From Synchiropus splendidus (taxonomy: Eukaryota > Chordata > Actinopteri > Syngnathiformes > Callionymidae): a stretch of DNA of 64,000 bases. The position numbers and the translations under genes are program-made. Within the stretch, counting starts at the first letter, position 1; every line of letters starts with the position of its first letter. Shown in pieces: positions 37,223 to 47,399 of this stretch. Below the pieces are notes generated by a model that did no database searches, was not told the origin of the DNA, and was given only the letters and a program-made list of their open reading frames with translations. The stretch is from the NCBI RefSeq assembly GCF_027744825.2, contig NC_071334.1, positions 7,758,437 to 7,822,436 of the forward strand, read 5' to 3'.

Positions 37223-37280
37223 CTCTCTTACTTATGCAAGAAATGTTTGTGTTCACCAAAATTTCAGGAAGTGTGAATCA

Positions 37281-37640
37281 CACCTTTGCGCTCAGTGTAA
37301 TCAATTGAATCATTGAAAGAAAAAAAAGAAACACCAAAACGTCAATGACAAGAGGTCTGGTAACACGAATTGAACAGGATTGAAGTGCAACATCAATGAG
37401 CTCAGAGAAAAGGGTCAAATGAGAACAGAGACTCAAGTAAGTGAAGTTATCTCTTTTAGAGGGAGAGACATTCTGCCGTGAAGGTTCAGGTCGAGTTAGA
37501 GGCACATCAGGTTCAGAAACATCTCTTTGACCTTCTGACCGGCTGAGTGGCAGGTGTGCAATTCTCTATGCAAGTGAGAGACAGCGCATCATCATAGATC
37601 TGTAACTCGTGATTTAATGTTGTCACATCCCACATCACTA
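37281..37640. repeat. Segmental repeat S, copy 1
   Basis: About 360 nt containing ATGAGCTCAG-GAAAAG and GTTCAGGTCGAGTTAGAGGC. Near-identical copies are at 43690-44040 and 46960-47310, each downstream of a plus-strand tRNA-Ala unit, and a partial copy lies at 42620-42690. Confidence 0.75.
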
Positions 37641-38252
37641 TCTTCAGACAAATTATATACACAATTGACTGCAATATTGTTTCGATACTTCGATGCTTGA
37701 TTGCATAGATATTGTCTTGATAATTTAAGTCGGCAAGATCAGTACATAGAGACTTGGATATGCTGCTGGATATAACTGAACTGATATTGTAACGACTATA
37801 TCTGTTTTTTTAGAACAGTTTCAACAAAATGATTATTTATGGAAACTCCCTTTTAAACACCAAAATTGAAACATGCTCCACATATTTTACAGTAAAAATA
37901 GGTGTTTTCATGTTTGTTTTTTCTTCGCTTGTAAAGTCAATGAAGCTGATGCCACATCCTTGAAGGTGCCTCATGATGAAGTTGCAAACTTCACACTGCA
38001 CACACAAAAACCTCACGCAGAACATTAAACAGCAGATTGTTCACTTTTGCGAAGTGGATATGCAACTGTCAACTATTAACTGAGGAGTTATGACGGCTGA
38101 TCTTCAACAACAGGCCAGTCCTGTCTGTGAGGCAATCCTGACCGATTCTTGTGAGGACCTTCTTCTTCTCCACAAGGGTCAAAGGTAAGCATGAGCAGAA
38201 TTACTGGGAACCGTGATCTCGAGCAGGTCAATTGGTCGGGCTGGCAATAGAG

Positions 38253-38324
38253 TGGAGATGCTGGGGATCGATCCCAGGACCTCATGCATGCTAAGCATGC
38301 GCTCTACCACTGAGCTACATCCCC
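38253..38324 (-). tRNA. tRNA-Ala (AGC)
   Basis: Complete on minus with G3-U70, loop TTAGCAT, A54. The upstream side shares GATGCAGTTC-AAGGT with the tRNA at 44919, so these units are duplicates. No terminator nearby. Confidence 0.8.
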
Positions 38325-38459
38325 AACTGTTTATAACCCCCCCCGACCTGAAAAAAGTCATGATGCAGTTCGAAGGTCGCTCCAAAATCATTCCCGAATT
38401 TCAAAGTACGACGTAAACCTGTCATGGTTTCCTCCACGATCATCCCCCAGCCCCTCCTG

Positions 38460-38845
38460 TTTTTCTCCACCAGACCGTTGAGGGGCTGAGCAGCTCCTTC
38501 AGTGGACGACTGATACACCCTCAGTAGAGGAAGGAGAGCTACCCTAGGTCCTTCATCCCCACTGCCATCAGACTGCACAACTCGACTGTGGAGCTAACAC
38601 TGTGTTGTTACCAGTCAACCGTCATCATATCTACACTCTGTCTGAAATTGTACAATGTACATAACACCTCACTCCATGTTGCACCACGATATTGCACATT
38701 TGTATAGATGTAAATATGTTGTGATGACTACCTGTTTGCACTAATCATTTTTACTTATTTCTGTTTTGCACTAACAACCTAAGAGCTCCTGTAACAGGAA
38801 TTTCTCTTTGGTGAGACCAATAAAGTCTATCTTATCTTATCTTAA
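38460..38845 (+). mobile_element. L2-like LINE 3' fragment
   Basis: Ends in an AATAAAG signal and a (TCTTA)n-type tail (CTTATCTTATCTTA); the front part encodes a decayed RT C-terminus (FIPTAIRLHNS). A second copy is at 43078-43378. Confidence 0.6.
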
Positions 38846-38991
38846 GTTGCAGGATCTGTTCTCATTTTGGCCAGAAAACTAGTCTGTCTTGTGTCACACC
38901 TGCAACAATGGCTGGTGCTATTGGTGATATTTTCAGATAGTAGTGCTTGATTAGAAAGTGTCTTTGCCACCAAGGAAATGAATGGGCACAA

Positions 38992-39063
38992 GGGGATGTA
39001 GCTCAGTGGTAGAGCGCATGCTTTGCATGTATGAGGTCCTGGGTTCGATCCCCAGCATCTCCA
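38992..39063 (+). tRNA. tRNA-Ala (UGC)
   Basis: Complete cloverleaf; loop TTTGCAT (anticodon UGC), canonical T loop TTCGATC, G3-U70. Upstream flank TCTTTGCCACCAAGGAAAT is shared with the other plus-strand copies. Only a T3 run follows. Confidence 0.85.
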
Positions 39064-39182
39064 CATCCGTTTATGCATGGCCTGTTCCTACTCACAGAAA
39101 TATCAGGAAGCAAGTGTGAAAGACAGCTCTGGTGCTGAGATGGCCACGTTGTGAAACTACCTCATAGTAAACCTAACCATCA

Positions 39183-39337
39183 GAGATGTATGTGAGGGTT
39201 GTGCAAAACTGTTGAGGGTTGCTTTATGAGTGATGGAAGGCGTTAAGACGAGACTAGGATTCTTTCTGGCTTTTGTTCTGGACAGACTGCCAGATGAGGT
39301 TGGAGAGGAGTCTCCATGGACTATGACGTTGACTGAC
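39183..39337 (+). mobile_element. RTE-type LINE RT fragment
   Basis: Frame encodes FFLAFVLDRLPDEVGEESPW, a decayed RTE RT segment that lies further along the protein than the piece at 36935. It ends at a tRNA fragment. Confidence 0.6.
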
Positions 39338-39386
39338 AGGACCTCATACAAGCTAAGCATGTGCTCCACCTCTGAGCAACATCCCC
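39338..39386 (-). pseudogene. tRNA-Ala fragment fused to LINE
   Basis: A tRNA-Ala lacking its T arm and 3' strand, with anticodon loop TTAGCTT and several stem mismatches. It joins the RTE piece at ACAGG, the same tRNA position as at 37124, 41318 and 46141. Confidence 0.65.
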
Positions 39387-39784
39387 TTGTGGTTCTCCCT
39401 TGCAGTGACCTGAAACACGACATGATGTTGTTCATCCTCAGATTCAATGAAAACATTTCATCTCAATGACATTTGGTTACGACCGACTCACTAAACAATC
39501 CCACTGTAGTGTTTAGTCTCTCTGTCTCGAGCTGCATCATTCCCTTTCTTGGTTTCTTCATCCACTGAGCTCCACCCCCTCATAGTTTGGTTCCTCTTTC
39601 AGTCCCTGCAGGATCCACCACCTTCTTGACCTATCAAGTGGTACATAGTTTTCTGAGTCCGCACTTTCGACACATTTGCGAGGCTACTTTACTTTGCTCT
39701 CTTTAACCAGTGATTTCTGCGCGTTGGTGGACCCTGCAGAGTTAATACCGACATTTAGAGCAGACACTACTTCAGAGTCTCTCT

Positions 39785-39950
39785 CTCCTCACGCCTGTTA
39801 TTTACTGCCGTGTAGCCAGCAGCTTGACACGTGAGCTGCCCGCGTGTTGAAAACGTGACTGGCGTGTCCCGCACATGACATCATGCTCAAAGACGCAGCT
39901 GAAGAGAGGGAAAGGTAATTTTTCGCTTCCCGACAATGGCAACAACAGTA
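39785..39950 (-). repeat. Dispersed repeat, copy 2 (inverted)
   Basis: Reverse complement of the family at 32097-32270. Confidence 0.55.
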
Positions 39951-40293
39951 ACGCATGGTGACTTCGATAAGTAACTTTGATTTGATTGTTTAAAAGACGA
40001 TTAATCTGGAATTGTCTTTCATGAAAATGAATGTGACTACACCTGGAAATATTGACGTGATGTCTATCAACACCCCTCTAGTCAGCTCAGGTGTGTCACC
40101 TGAACCTGCTTCATGCAGGACGAACAGCACTTTTTAATACAGTCGCTCCACATTTAAATTACCATGTGAGAAGAAGCTAAACATATGATTAATATGGCAG
40201 GAAGAAGGGATGGGAGAAGGACAGAGTGAGGTCTTTGACCTGTCCTTTTTATGTGTGAAGTGTTGTGTCTTTGCCACGAAGGGAAAGACACAA

Positions 40294-40365
40294 GGGGATG
40301 TAGCTCAGTGGTAGAGCGCATGCTTCGCATGTATGAGGTCCTGGGTTCAATCCCCAGCATCTCCA
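40294..40365 (+). tRNA. tRNA-Ala (CGC)
   Basis: Complete cloverleaf; loop TTCGCAT gives anticodon CGC, the only one in the window. T loop TTCAATC, G3-U70, followed at once by T5. Confidence 0.87.
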
Positions 40366-40587
40366 TTTTTATATTGTGAACTTTGTACCTCAACAGAAAA
40401 ATGTCTTGAACAGACTTGAAGAATTAGCCAGTTTAGATGTGAGGCTTTTTGGGTGCAGTTTGATACTGGATAATGGACCATGGTGACCCCAATGATGTTG
40501 TTGCACGTAGCACCTCCTAACTTCTGTTCTCCTGTACATAGGAGGTCAGATGGAGTTGCACCAGCTGGAGTCTTTGCTACAAATGAG

Positions 40588-40626
40588 GCTTGTATGAGGT
40601 CCTGGGTTCAGTCCCCAGCATCTCCA
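40588..40626 (+). pseudogene. tRNA-Ala 3'-third fragment
   Basis: T arm and acceptor 3' strand (CCTGGGTTCAGTCCCCAGC ATCTCCA) after ATGAGGCTTGTATGAGG. The 5' part is replaced by RTE-associated sequence at 40470-40560. Confidence 0.65.
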
Positions 40627-40855
40627 CTTCCCTTTTTGCGTGGCCTGTTCCTACTCACAGAAATATCAGGAAGCAAGTGTGAAAGACAGCTCTGGTGGTG
40701 AGATGATCACATTGTGAAACAATAATTGTGTTTGCGAGCATATGTGCCTACCTAATATTAAAAAAATAAAGAAAGAAAGAAACTTGTACCTCATGCTGCA
40801 CAGCAGTTCTCCTTTCAGATCTCCAGGAGGTCAATAGGTAGGAAGGACAATAGAG

Positions 40856-40927
40856 TGGAGATGCTGGGGATCGATCCCAAGACCTCATGCATGCTAAGCA
40901 TGCGCTCTATCACTGAGCTACATCCCC
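40856..40927 (-). tRNA. tRNA-Ala (AGC)
   Basis: Complete on minus, A54 and G3-U70. The D arm carries GTGATAGAGC (one change from the others). No terminator nearby. Confidence 0.8.
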
Positions 40928-40929
40928 TC

Positions 40930-41104
40930 CATCTACCAAGGAGACTGAGGTCATTTGCCGTGTGCAGACCTCTGCTCAGGACCTTTCATGACTCAGTGGT
41001 GGCCTCAGCGTTCTTCTATGCGTCTGTCTGCTGTCGGGCAGCACAGGAAGAGACTGAACAAGCTGGTCAGGAGGGCCAGCTCTGTCCTGGGCTGTGCACT
41101 GGAC
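40930..41104 (+). mobile_element. L2-like LINE coding fragment
   Basis: Overlapping frames read as an RT C-terminal region (LLRTFHDSVVASAFFYASVC then RKRLNKLVRRASSVLGC) with a frameshift. It passes directly into RTE-type sequence, so at least two LINE families are joined here. Confidence 0.65.
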
Positions 41105-41317
41105 TCTGTGGAGGAGGTGATGATGTTGCAAGTAGCACCTACTCAGTTCTGTTTTCCTGTACAGAGGAGGTCAGATGGAGTTGCACTTTGTGTCTGTGGA
41201 TCTGGAGAAAGCCTGTGACAGAGTTCCTAGAGAGGAAGTGTGGTGCTGCGTGAGGAGGTCAGGAGCATCAGAGAAGTATGCGAGGGTTGTGCAGAACGTG
41301 TGTGAGGACAGTGAGAC
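41105..41317 (+). mobile_element. RTE-type LINE RT fragment
   Basis: Near copy of 36935-37123 (LHFVSVDLEKACDRVPREEV), with an additional upstream part shared with 40470-40560, 45700 and 46500. Ends at a tRNA fragment. Confidence 0.7.
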
Positions 41318-41366
41318 AGGTCCACATATATGCTCAGCCTGTGCTCTACCACTCATCTCCATTCCC
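41318..41366 (-). pseudogene. tRNA-Ala fragment fused to LINE
   Basis: Heavily changed D and anticodon arms after GTGAGACAGG; junction as at 37124. Confidence 0.55.
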
Positions 41367-41408
41367 TTGTGGGCAACAGACCCTTGCCAACTGAGTGAGG
41401 ACCATACC

Positions 41409-41452
41409 CATGCTTTTCATGTATGAGGTCCTGGGTTCGATCCCAAGCTCCA
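41409..41452 (+). pseudogene. tRNA-Ala 3'-half fragment
   Basis: Same altered anticodon arm (CATGCTTTTCATGTATG) as at 37176, with T loop TTCGATC; the acceptor strand is damaged (CAAGCTCCA). Confidence 0.6.
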
Positions 41453-41560
41453 CCGAGCCAATGCTTTTTATTGAAAACATGATCCAAACTGAATAAAGAA
41501 TAGTTTTGTGTGATTACTATTGTACATGACTGAGTGATGTGTGGATAAAAAAAAAAAACT

Positions 41561-41632
41561 TGGAGATGCTGGGGATTGAACCCAGGACCTCATACATGCA
41601 AAGCATGCACTCTACCACTGAACTACATCCCC
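41561..41632 (-). tRNA. tRNA-Ala (UGC)
   Basis: Complete on minus; loop TTTGCAT, T loop TTCAATC, G3-U70. A T-run of at least 11 follows on minus. Confidence 0.85.
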
Positions 41633-41739
41633 TTGTTGGTATCACAACTGAGTCACAAAACAATCCCACTTTGTCTCGAACTGCATCTTTCACATTGATC
41701 CTTGTTCACAGTCAGTGAGGACCGAACCTATGGTCACAA

Positions 41740-41811
41740 GGGGATGTAGCTCAGTGGTAGAGCGCATGCTTAGCATGTATGAGGTCCTGGGTTCAATCCC
41801 CAGCATCTCCA
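41740..41811 (+). tRNA. tRNA-Ala (AGC)
   Basis: Complete; anticodon AGC with the canonical T54 (TTCAATC), unlike most AGC copies. No oligo(T) of four or more in the next 20 nt. Confidence 0.85.
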
Positions 41812-42059
41812 CACTCTTACTTATGCAAGATCTGTCTATACTCACCAAAATATCAGGAAGCAAGCGTGAAATAAAGCTTCGAGACTTGTACACTAGTTTA
41901 TGCTCATTGTAATCAATCAGCGATTCATTCCTTAGCGCAAAATTTAATTGAAAGTATAACCGGACAGATGTCATCACAATGAACACATGATGTTGGACTG
42001 CATTATCTGATTTTAAAATGATGGCTCTTCCGACAACATATAGCAATGTACCGTATCAC

Positions 42060-42260
42060 TACTCCTGTATCACATTGCAAGATCCCTGCCAATACACAGC
42101 TCTCGTCTCCGTGTCAACAAGGCTTCACATGGAACTTCTGCATCTGGCCCAAAAACTGAAAACCAGTCCGGTGGTCATTTGGGTCATAGTGAAGACTCTC
42201 TCATTTCCTCCTGGTGGAGAGCAAAGGCAACATTGTTAGGTGACAAGCACAATTGAAAGA
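42060..42260. repeat. Segmental repeat Q, copy 1
   Basis: Shares CCAATACACAGCTCT and TTTCCTCCTGGTGGA with 44160-44310 and 47640-47830. In the first two copies it is followed by zinc-finger pseudogene sequence, which is missing from the third. Confidence 0.65.
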
Positions 42261-42309
42261 ATCATGAGGGGTGATGCCCTCAGTTGCCGAGTTGTCATGT
42301 GTGCATTTA

Positions 42310-42852
42310 GGGCTCTTTCATGCGCAAAACATTCCCCACACTAGGAGCAGATGAATGGTTTTTTCTCCATCGTGCTGACTCATGTGCTTCATCAGGTCAT
42401 ACTTCAGTGAAAAACATGTTCCACACTGGGAGCAGATGAAAGGTCTTTCACCAGAGTGACCTCTCATGAGCTTCTTCAGGCAATCTTTCAGAGAAAACTC
42501 TTTCCCACACTCGAACATATGAAAGGATTTTCGTCGGAGTGAATGATCATGTGTCGCTTCAGGTTGCTTTTCTGTGAAAAACCTTTTACACATTGGGAGC
42601 AGGTGAAGGGTTTTTCTTTCCGCTTCTGACCAGCTGAGTGCCAGGTGTGCAATTCACTATGCAAGCGAGAGACGGTGCATCAGCATAGATATAGTCCTGG
42701 TTATGATTAGCCACCTTTGCATAGTTAGGTTCAGGGGTAAAGGCTGGGAAAGAGTTGTCGTAATGAGAAACCTCAAGATGTCCCCACAAGGATAGAACTA
42801 CAGGTCTGTTTGCACAAATGTGTGCGTGCCTACTTGCTCTCTTGGTCTCCAT
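42310..42852 (-). pseudogene. Zinc-finger pseudogene with exon 1 remnant
   Basis: On minus, an exon-1-like unit at 42852-42834 (METKRA, changed last base, donor GTAGGC) with a recognisable leader to its right is followed at 42612-42310 by about four fingers. The fingers carry a frameshift and a TAG in a CSQC position (CTCCTAGTGTGG). It is a degraded member of the gene A to H family inside the tRNA array. Confidence 0.75.
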
Positions 42853-43077
42853 CTCAGAAGGGCTCTCTTTTGTTGCGTGTGTCCTTTATAGCCAATGAAA
42901 ACGACGAGAAAACTCGGCAGCAGATGATGGTGGGCTTCTGCTTGAAGGAATCTGAACAACTCTGGACATCTGAAAATACTGACAATAATGGAAACTGTAC
43001 ACCTAATGCTGAGCGGAGCGGGTTGTGGCAGTCCTCGTCTCAGTGTCCTGATCGAGAGCAGGTCAATTGGTTGTACC

Positions 43078-43378
43078 ACTGATACACCCTCAGTGCAGGA
43101 AGGAGAGCTACCCCAGGTCCTTCATCCCCACTGCCGTCAGATTGTACAACTAGACTGTGGAGCTAACACTGTGTTGTTACCAGTCAACCATCATCATATC
43201 TACACACCATCTGATATTGTACAATGTACATGACACCCCACATCATGTTGCACCACGATATTGCACATTTGTACAGATGTAAATATGTTGTGATGACTTG
43301 CACTAACAACCTAAGAGCTCCTGTAACAGTGAATTTCTCCTTGGTGAGATCAGTAAAGTCTGTCTTATCTTATCTTAA
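43078..43378 (+). mobile_element. L2-like LINE 3' fragment, copy 2
   Basis: Parallel to 38505-38845 with the same CTTATCTTATCTTA tail; an internal deletion removes about 40 nt near 43295. Confidence 0.6.
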
Positions 43379-43531
43379 CTTGCAGGATCTGTTCTCATTT
43401 TGGCCAGAGAAGTAGTCTGTCTTGTGTCCTGCAAACACCTGCAACAATGGCTGGTGTTATTGGTGATCATTATCACATACTAGTGCTCGATTAGAAAGAG
43501 TCTTTGCCACAAAGGAAATTTATCGGCACAA

Positions 43532-43603
43532 GGGGATGTAGCTCAGTGGTAGAGCGCATGCTTAGCATGTATGAGGTCCTGGGATCGATCCCCAGCATCT
43601 CCA
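43532..43603 (+). tRNA. tRNA-Ala (AGC)
   Basis: Complete; AGC, A54, G3-U70. The upstream flank is of the plus-strand type (TCTTTGCCACAAAGGAAAT) while the 3' flank CTCTATTGCCCTTCCTAC matches the minus-strand A54 copies. No terminator nearby. Confidence 0.83.
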
Positions 43604-43689
43604 CTCTATTGCCCTTCCTACTTATGGGAGATCTGTACGTACTCACCGAAATATCAGGAAACCAGCGTGAAAGAAAGCTTCAAGACTAA

Positions 43690-44040
43690 TACACGAGTTT
43701 ACGCTCAGTGGAATCAATTGAAAGAAAAAAAAAAGATAGACCAAAATGTCAATGACAAGAGCTCTGGCAACATGAATTGAACAGGATTGAAGTACAACAC
43801 CAATGAGCTCAGTGAAAAGGCTCAAATGAGAACAGAGACTCAAGTAAGTGAAGTTATCTCGTTTAGAGGGAGTGACATTCTGCCGTGAAGGTTCAGGTCG
43901 AGTTAGAGGCACATCAGGTTCAGAAACATCTCTTTGACCTTCTGACCGGCTGAGTGGCAGGTGTGCAATTCTCTATGCAAGTGAGAGACAGAGCATCATC
44001 ATAGATCTGTAACTCGTGATTTAATGTTGTGATATCGCAT
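43690..44040. repeat. Segmental repeat S, copy 2
   Basis: Copy of 37281-37640, closest to the copy at 46960. Confidence 0.75.
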
Positions 44041-44159
44041 ATCTTCAGACATTTAGGAAGAAAATATGAGAATAAGAAAATGCAGAAATATCGCATTACT
44101 TGGAGGCATGATACTTGCATATGCTGCTGTTCTTTTTGCACACTGGAGTTATTTTTTTG

Positions 44160-44450
44160 ATTGCAAGATCCCTGCCAATACACAGCTCTAGTCTGGCTCT
44201 TCTGCATCTGGCCCAAAACTGTGAAGCACTCTGGTGGTCATGTGGACCACAGTGAAGACACTCTCATTTCCTCCTGGTGGATCACAGAGGCAACATTGTT
44301 CAGTGAAGAGCATTCGGGGGGATGACCTCAGATGCCGAGTTTCCATGTGTGCATTCAGGGCTCTTTCATGTGCAAAACACTCCCCACACTAGGAGCAGAT
44401 GAAAGGTTTTTCCTGCAGCGTGATGGCCCACGTGCTTCATCAGGCCATTC
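44160..44450 (-). pseudogene. Zinc-finger fragment within repeat Q copy 2
   Basis: On minus, 44440-44335 encodes one finger with the same TAG in the CSQC position as the pseudogene at 42310, then ALNAHM. The shared stop shows that the sequence was already dead before this duplication. Confidence 0.65.
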
Positions 44451-44918
44451 TTCAACCATGGCAACAATCACAAGACACTCTCCTTTCCTCCAGACCCAGG
44501 TGGCTCTTATCTGGACCAGCCCTGGAGAAAATGGTTCCATTCCAGCCTCATCCGTCAGACCTTGGACCCGCCAACAAGTTACATGTCTGCTCAGGCCTCC
44601 AGTGTCTGCTTCACTCCGGCCATTGTACTCCAACTGTCTTCTCTCTTGCTCAAGCACTCTCAACCACAATCTCCTCACTCACTCAGCATTCCGCCGCCTG
44701 TGAATAATTACTTTACACACGTGTCAGTAATTCTTCTTCTTCTCCACAAGGGTCAGAGGTAAGCATGTGCAGAATTATTGGGGACTGTGCACAGTGGTGA
44801 CAAAGACTATTGGCAATTAAAGAAACAACCCCCTTTCCACCTGATGCTGAGCGGAGCGCAGCAGTTCTCTCAGTGGCCAGATGGAGAGCAGGTCAATAGG
44901 GTATGAAGGGCAATAGAG

Positions 44919-44990
44919 TGGAGATGCTGGGGATCGATCCCAGGACCTCATGCATGCTAAGCATGCGCTCTACCACTGAGCTACATCCCC
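44919..44990 (-). tRNA. tRNA-Ala (AGC)
   Basis: Complete on minus; AGC, A54, G3-U70. Flanks match those of the copy at 38253. No terminator nearby. Confidence 0.82.
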
Positions 44991-45549
44991 ACCTGCAGAC
45001 ACCTCCCTCCCCCACCTGACCTGAAACAAGGCATGATGCAGTTCAAAGGTTGCTCCAAAATCATTCCCGAATTTCAAAGTCAGACGTCCTCCACTATCAT
45101 TCACCCCCCTCCAGCACGAGTTGAACAGGAACCTGAAATATGTTAAATAATGAAGCCACATTGCAAAACAGAATTTTACAAAACAGTAAAAACATTCAAC
45201 ACATCTACAGCCAGGATGTGTTCTCATTTTGACCATGAGACAAGTCCGTTTTGTGTCTGTTGGGGGCTCTCAAACACATAAAATGAAACTTTTTTTGAGC
45301 ATGAGCATGGTGGATGGTGGACCATCCTTGACTCGAGGTTGATTAACCCGAACCACCACCACTGCCACCTGCACATACGGTTCTCTCACTGGCTTTGGTT
45401 AACCGCCTTCTTGAAAGAGTGGTCATCCAGTGGTGAGCTTCACTGCTACATTCCCAGTGGTAGCAGCCTGGAATGCGGTGACCCTCCTGACTCGTGTCAG
45501 TGGCTTGATTAAAAAGAGTCTTTGCCACAAAGGAAGTATACAGCCGTAT

Positions 45550-45621
45550 GGGGATGTAGCTCAGTGGTAGAGCGCTTGCTTTGCGTGTATGAGGTCCTGG
45601 GTTCAATCCCCAGCATCTCCA
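45550..45621 (+). tRNA. tRNA-Ala (UGC), variant stem
   Basis: Anticodon loop TTTGCGT (UGC with G37) and stem CTTGC/GTATG with one T-T mismatch and one wobble pair. T loop TTCAATC and G3-U70 intact; TTTT lies 16 nt downstream. It could be weakened. Confidence 0.7.
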
Positions 45622-45699
45622 CTTACATCTTGAGAATTTTGTCTGTCTTGTCTTCTACTGAAAAACATACTTGAAGACTTACACAGTTTAGTTGCAAGA

Positions 45700-46139
45700 C
45701 CTTTTTGGGTGCAGTCTGACACTGGATCATGGACCATGGTGACCCCGATGATGTTGCAAGTTGGACCAACTAAGTTCTGTACATCTGAGTTCAGATGGAG
45801 TTGCACCAGCCTGAGTCTTTGCCACAAACAAATGGACCATGGTGACCCCAATGATGATGTTGCAAGTACAACTGACGAAGTTCTGTTCTCCTGTACAGAG
45901 GAGGTCAGGTGGAGTTGCACTGTTTGTCTTTGGATCTGGAGAAATCCTGTGACAGAGACAGAAGTGTGGTGCTGCGTGAGGAGGTCAGGAGCACCAGAGA
46001 AGTATGTGGGGGTGGTGCAGAAGGGCTTCAAGGTGAGAGTAGGAGTCCAACAGGGATCACAATTCTTTTTTGCTTTTGTTCTGGACAGACCGTCAGATAA
46101 GGTTAGGGAGGAGTCTTCATGGACGATGATGTTGACAGA
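45700..46139 (+). mobile_element. RTE-type LINE RT fragments
   Basis: Contains two copies of the TGTGTCTTTGCC/GGACCATGGTGACCCC unit and then RT sequence (LSLDLEKSCDRD, GVQQGSQFFFAFVLDRPSDK) with deletions. Ends at a tRNA fragment. Confidence 0.65.
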
Positions 46140-46140
46140 C

Positions 46141-46189
46141 AGGACCTCATACAAGCTAAGCATGTGCTCCACCACTGAGCTGCATCCCC
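46141..46189 (-). pseudogene. tRNA-Ala fragment fused to LINE
   Basis: Close copy of 39338-39386: loop TTAGCTT, T arm missing, joined to the same RT region. Confidence 0.65.
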
Positions 46190-46378
46190 TTGTGGTTCTT
46201 TCTACTGACCTGAAACACGACATGATGTAGTTCATCCTCACATCACACACAGAGCTCATATTCAAGGAAAACCTTTCATCTCAATGACTATGACTATGAA
46301 CTCCAGTGAGGCCTTTGACCAGTCCTTTCTCATGGTGATGTGCTGTGTCTTTGCCACAAAGGAAATATAGCTCCACAA

Positions 46379-46450
46379 GGGGATGTAGCTCAGTGGTAGA
46401 GCGCATGCTTTGCATGTATGAGGTCCTGGGTTCAATCCCCAGCATCTCCA
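46379..46450 (+). tRNA. tRNA-Ala (UGC)
   Basis: Complete; loop TTTGCAT, T loop TTCAATC, G3-U70, TTTT two nt after the gene. Confidence 0.87.
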
Positions 46451-46499
46451 CTTTTATCTTGAGAGGTTAGTTCCTCAACAGAAAAATGTCTTGAGCAGA

Positions 46500-46745
46500 C
46501 TTGAAGTATTAGCCAGTTTAGTTGCGAGCCCTTTTTGAGTGCAGTTTGATACTGGATCACAGACCATAGTGAGGCCAATGTTGTTGTTGCAAGTACCATA
46601 AAGTTCTGTTCTCCTGTAAAGAGGAGGTCAGATGGAGTTGCACTGTGTGTCTGTGGATCTGGAGAAAGCCTGTGACAGAGTTCCTGGAGAGGAAGTGTGG
46701 TGCTGTGTGAGGAGGTCAGGCGCATCAGAGCATCATTTGGTGTTT
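46500..46745 (+). mobile_element. RTE-type LINE RT fragment
   Basis: Another copy of the VDLEKACDRVP segment with its upstream unit. It breaks off inside the SGASE region without a tRNA fragment. Confidence 0.65.
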
Positions 46746-46817
46746 CTTCTCTGTCTCGAACTGCATCTTTCACATTGATCCTTGTTCCCATTCAGTGAGG
46801 ACCAAACTTGTTCACAA

Positions 46818-46889
46818 GGGGATGTAGCTCAGTGGTAGAGCGCATGCTTAGCATGTATGAGGTCCTGGGATCAATCCCCAGCATCTCCA
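46818..46889 (+). tRNA. tRNA-Ala (AGC)
   Basis: Complete; AGC, T loop ATCAATC (A54), G3-U70. No oligo(T) of four or more nearby. Confidence 0.82.
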
Positions 46890-46959
46890 CTCTCTTACTT
46901 GTGCAAGAATTGTTTGTGTTCACCGAAATATCAGGAAGTGTGAAAGACAGCTTTCAGAC

Positions 46960-47310
46960 AAATACAAAAGTTTACACTCAATGTAATCCAATTGAATCAC
47001 TGAAAGAAAAAAAAGAAACACCAAAACATCAATGACAAGAGCTCTGGCAACATGAATTGAACAGGATTGAAGTACAACACCAATGAGCTCAGTGAAAAGG
47101 CTCAAATGAGAACAGAGACTCAAGTAACTGAAGTTCCCTCTTTTAGAGGGAGTGACATTCTGCCGTGAAGGTTCAGGTCGAGTTAGAGGCACATCAGGTT
47201 CAGAAACATCTCTTTGACCTTCTGACCGGCTGAGTGGCAGGTGTGCAATTCTCTATGCAAGTGAGAGACAGCGCATCATCATAGATCTGTAACTCGTGAT
47301 TTAATGTTGT
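46960..47310. repeat. Segmental repeat S, copy 3
   Basis: Copy of 37281-37640 and 43690-44040; its similarity to the 43690 copy continues to about 47395. Confidence 0.75.
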
Positions 47311-47399
47311 CATATCGCATATCTTCAGACATTTAGGAAGAAAATATGAGAATAAGAAAATGCATAAATATCGCATTACTTGGAGGCATGATATTGTCT

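Noticed and set aside
36181..46889. The regularly spaced tRNA copies as a CRISPR-like or SINE array
   Set aside because: Copies are full cloverleaves on both strands with variable spacing and lack a common 3' tail or target duplications; they fit segmental duplication of tRNA genes.
37278..47192. A 75-90 codon open frame conserved on minus in the three copies of repeat S (37278-37505, 43643-43912, 46920-47192)
   Set aside because: It starts at GTG with no usable ATG, has no family resemblance, and its conservation follows from the DNA duplication itself.
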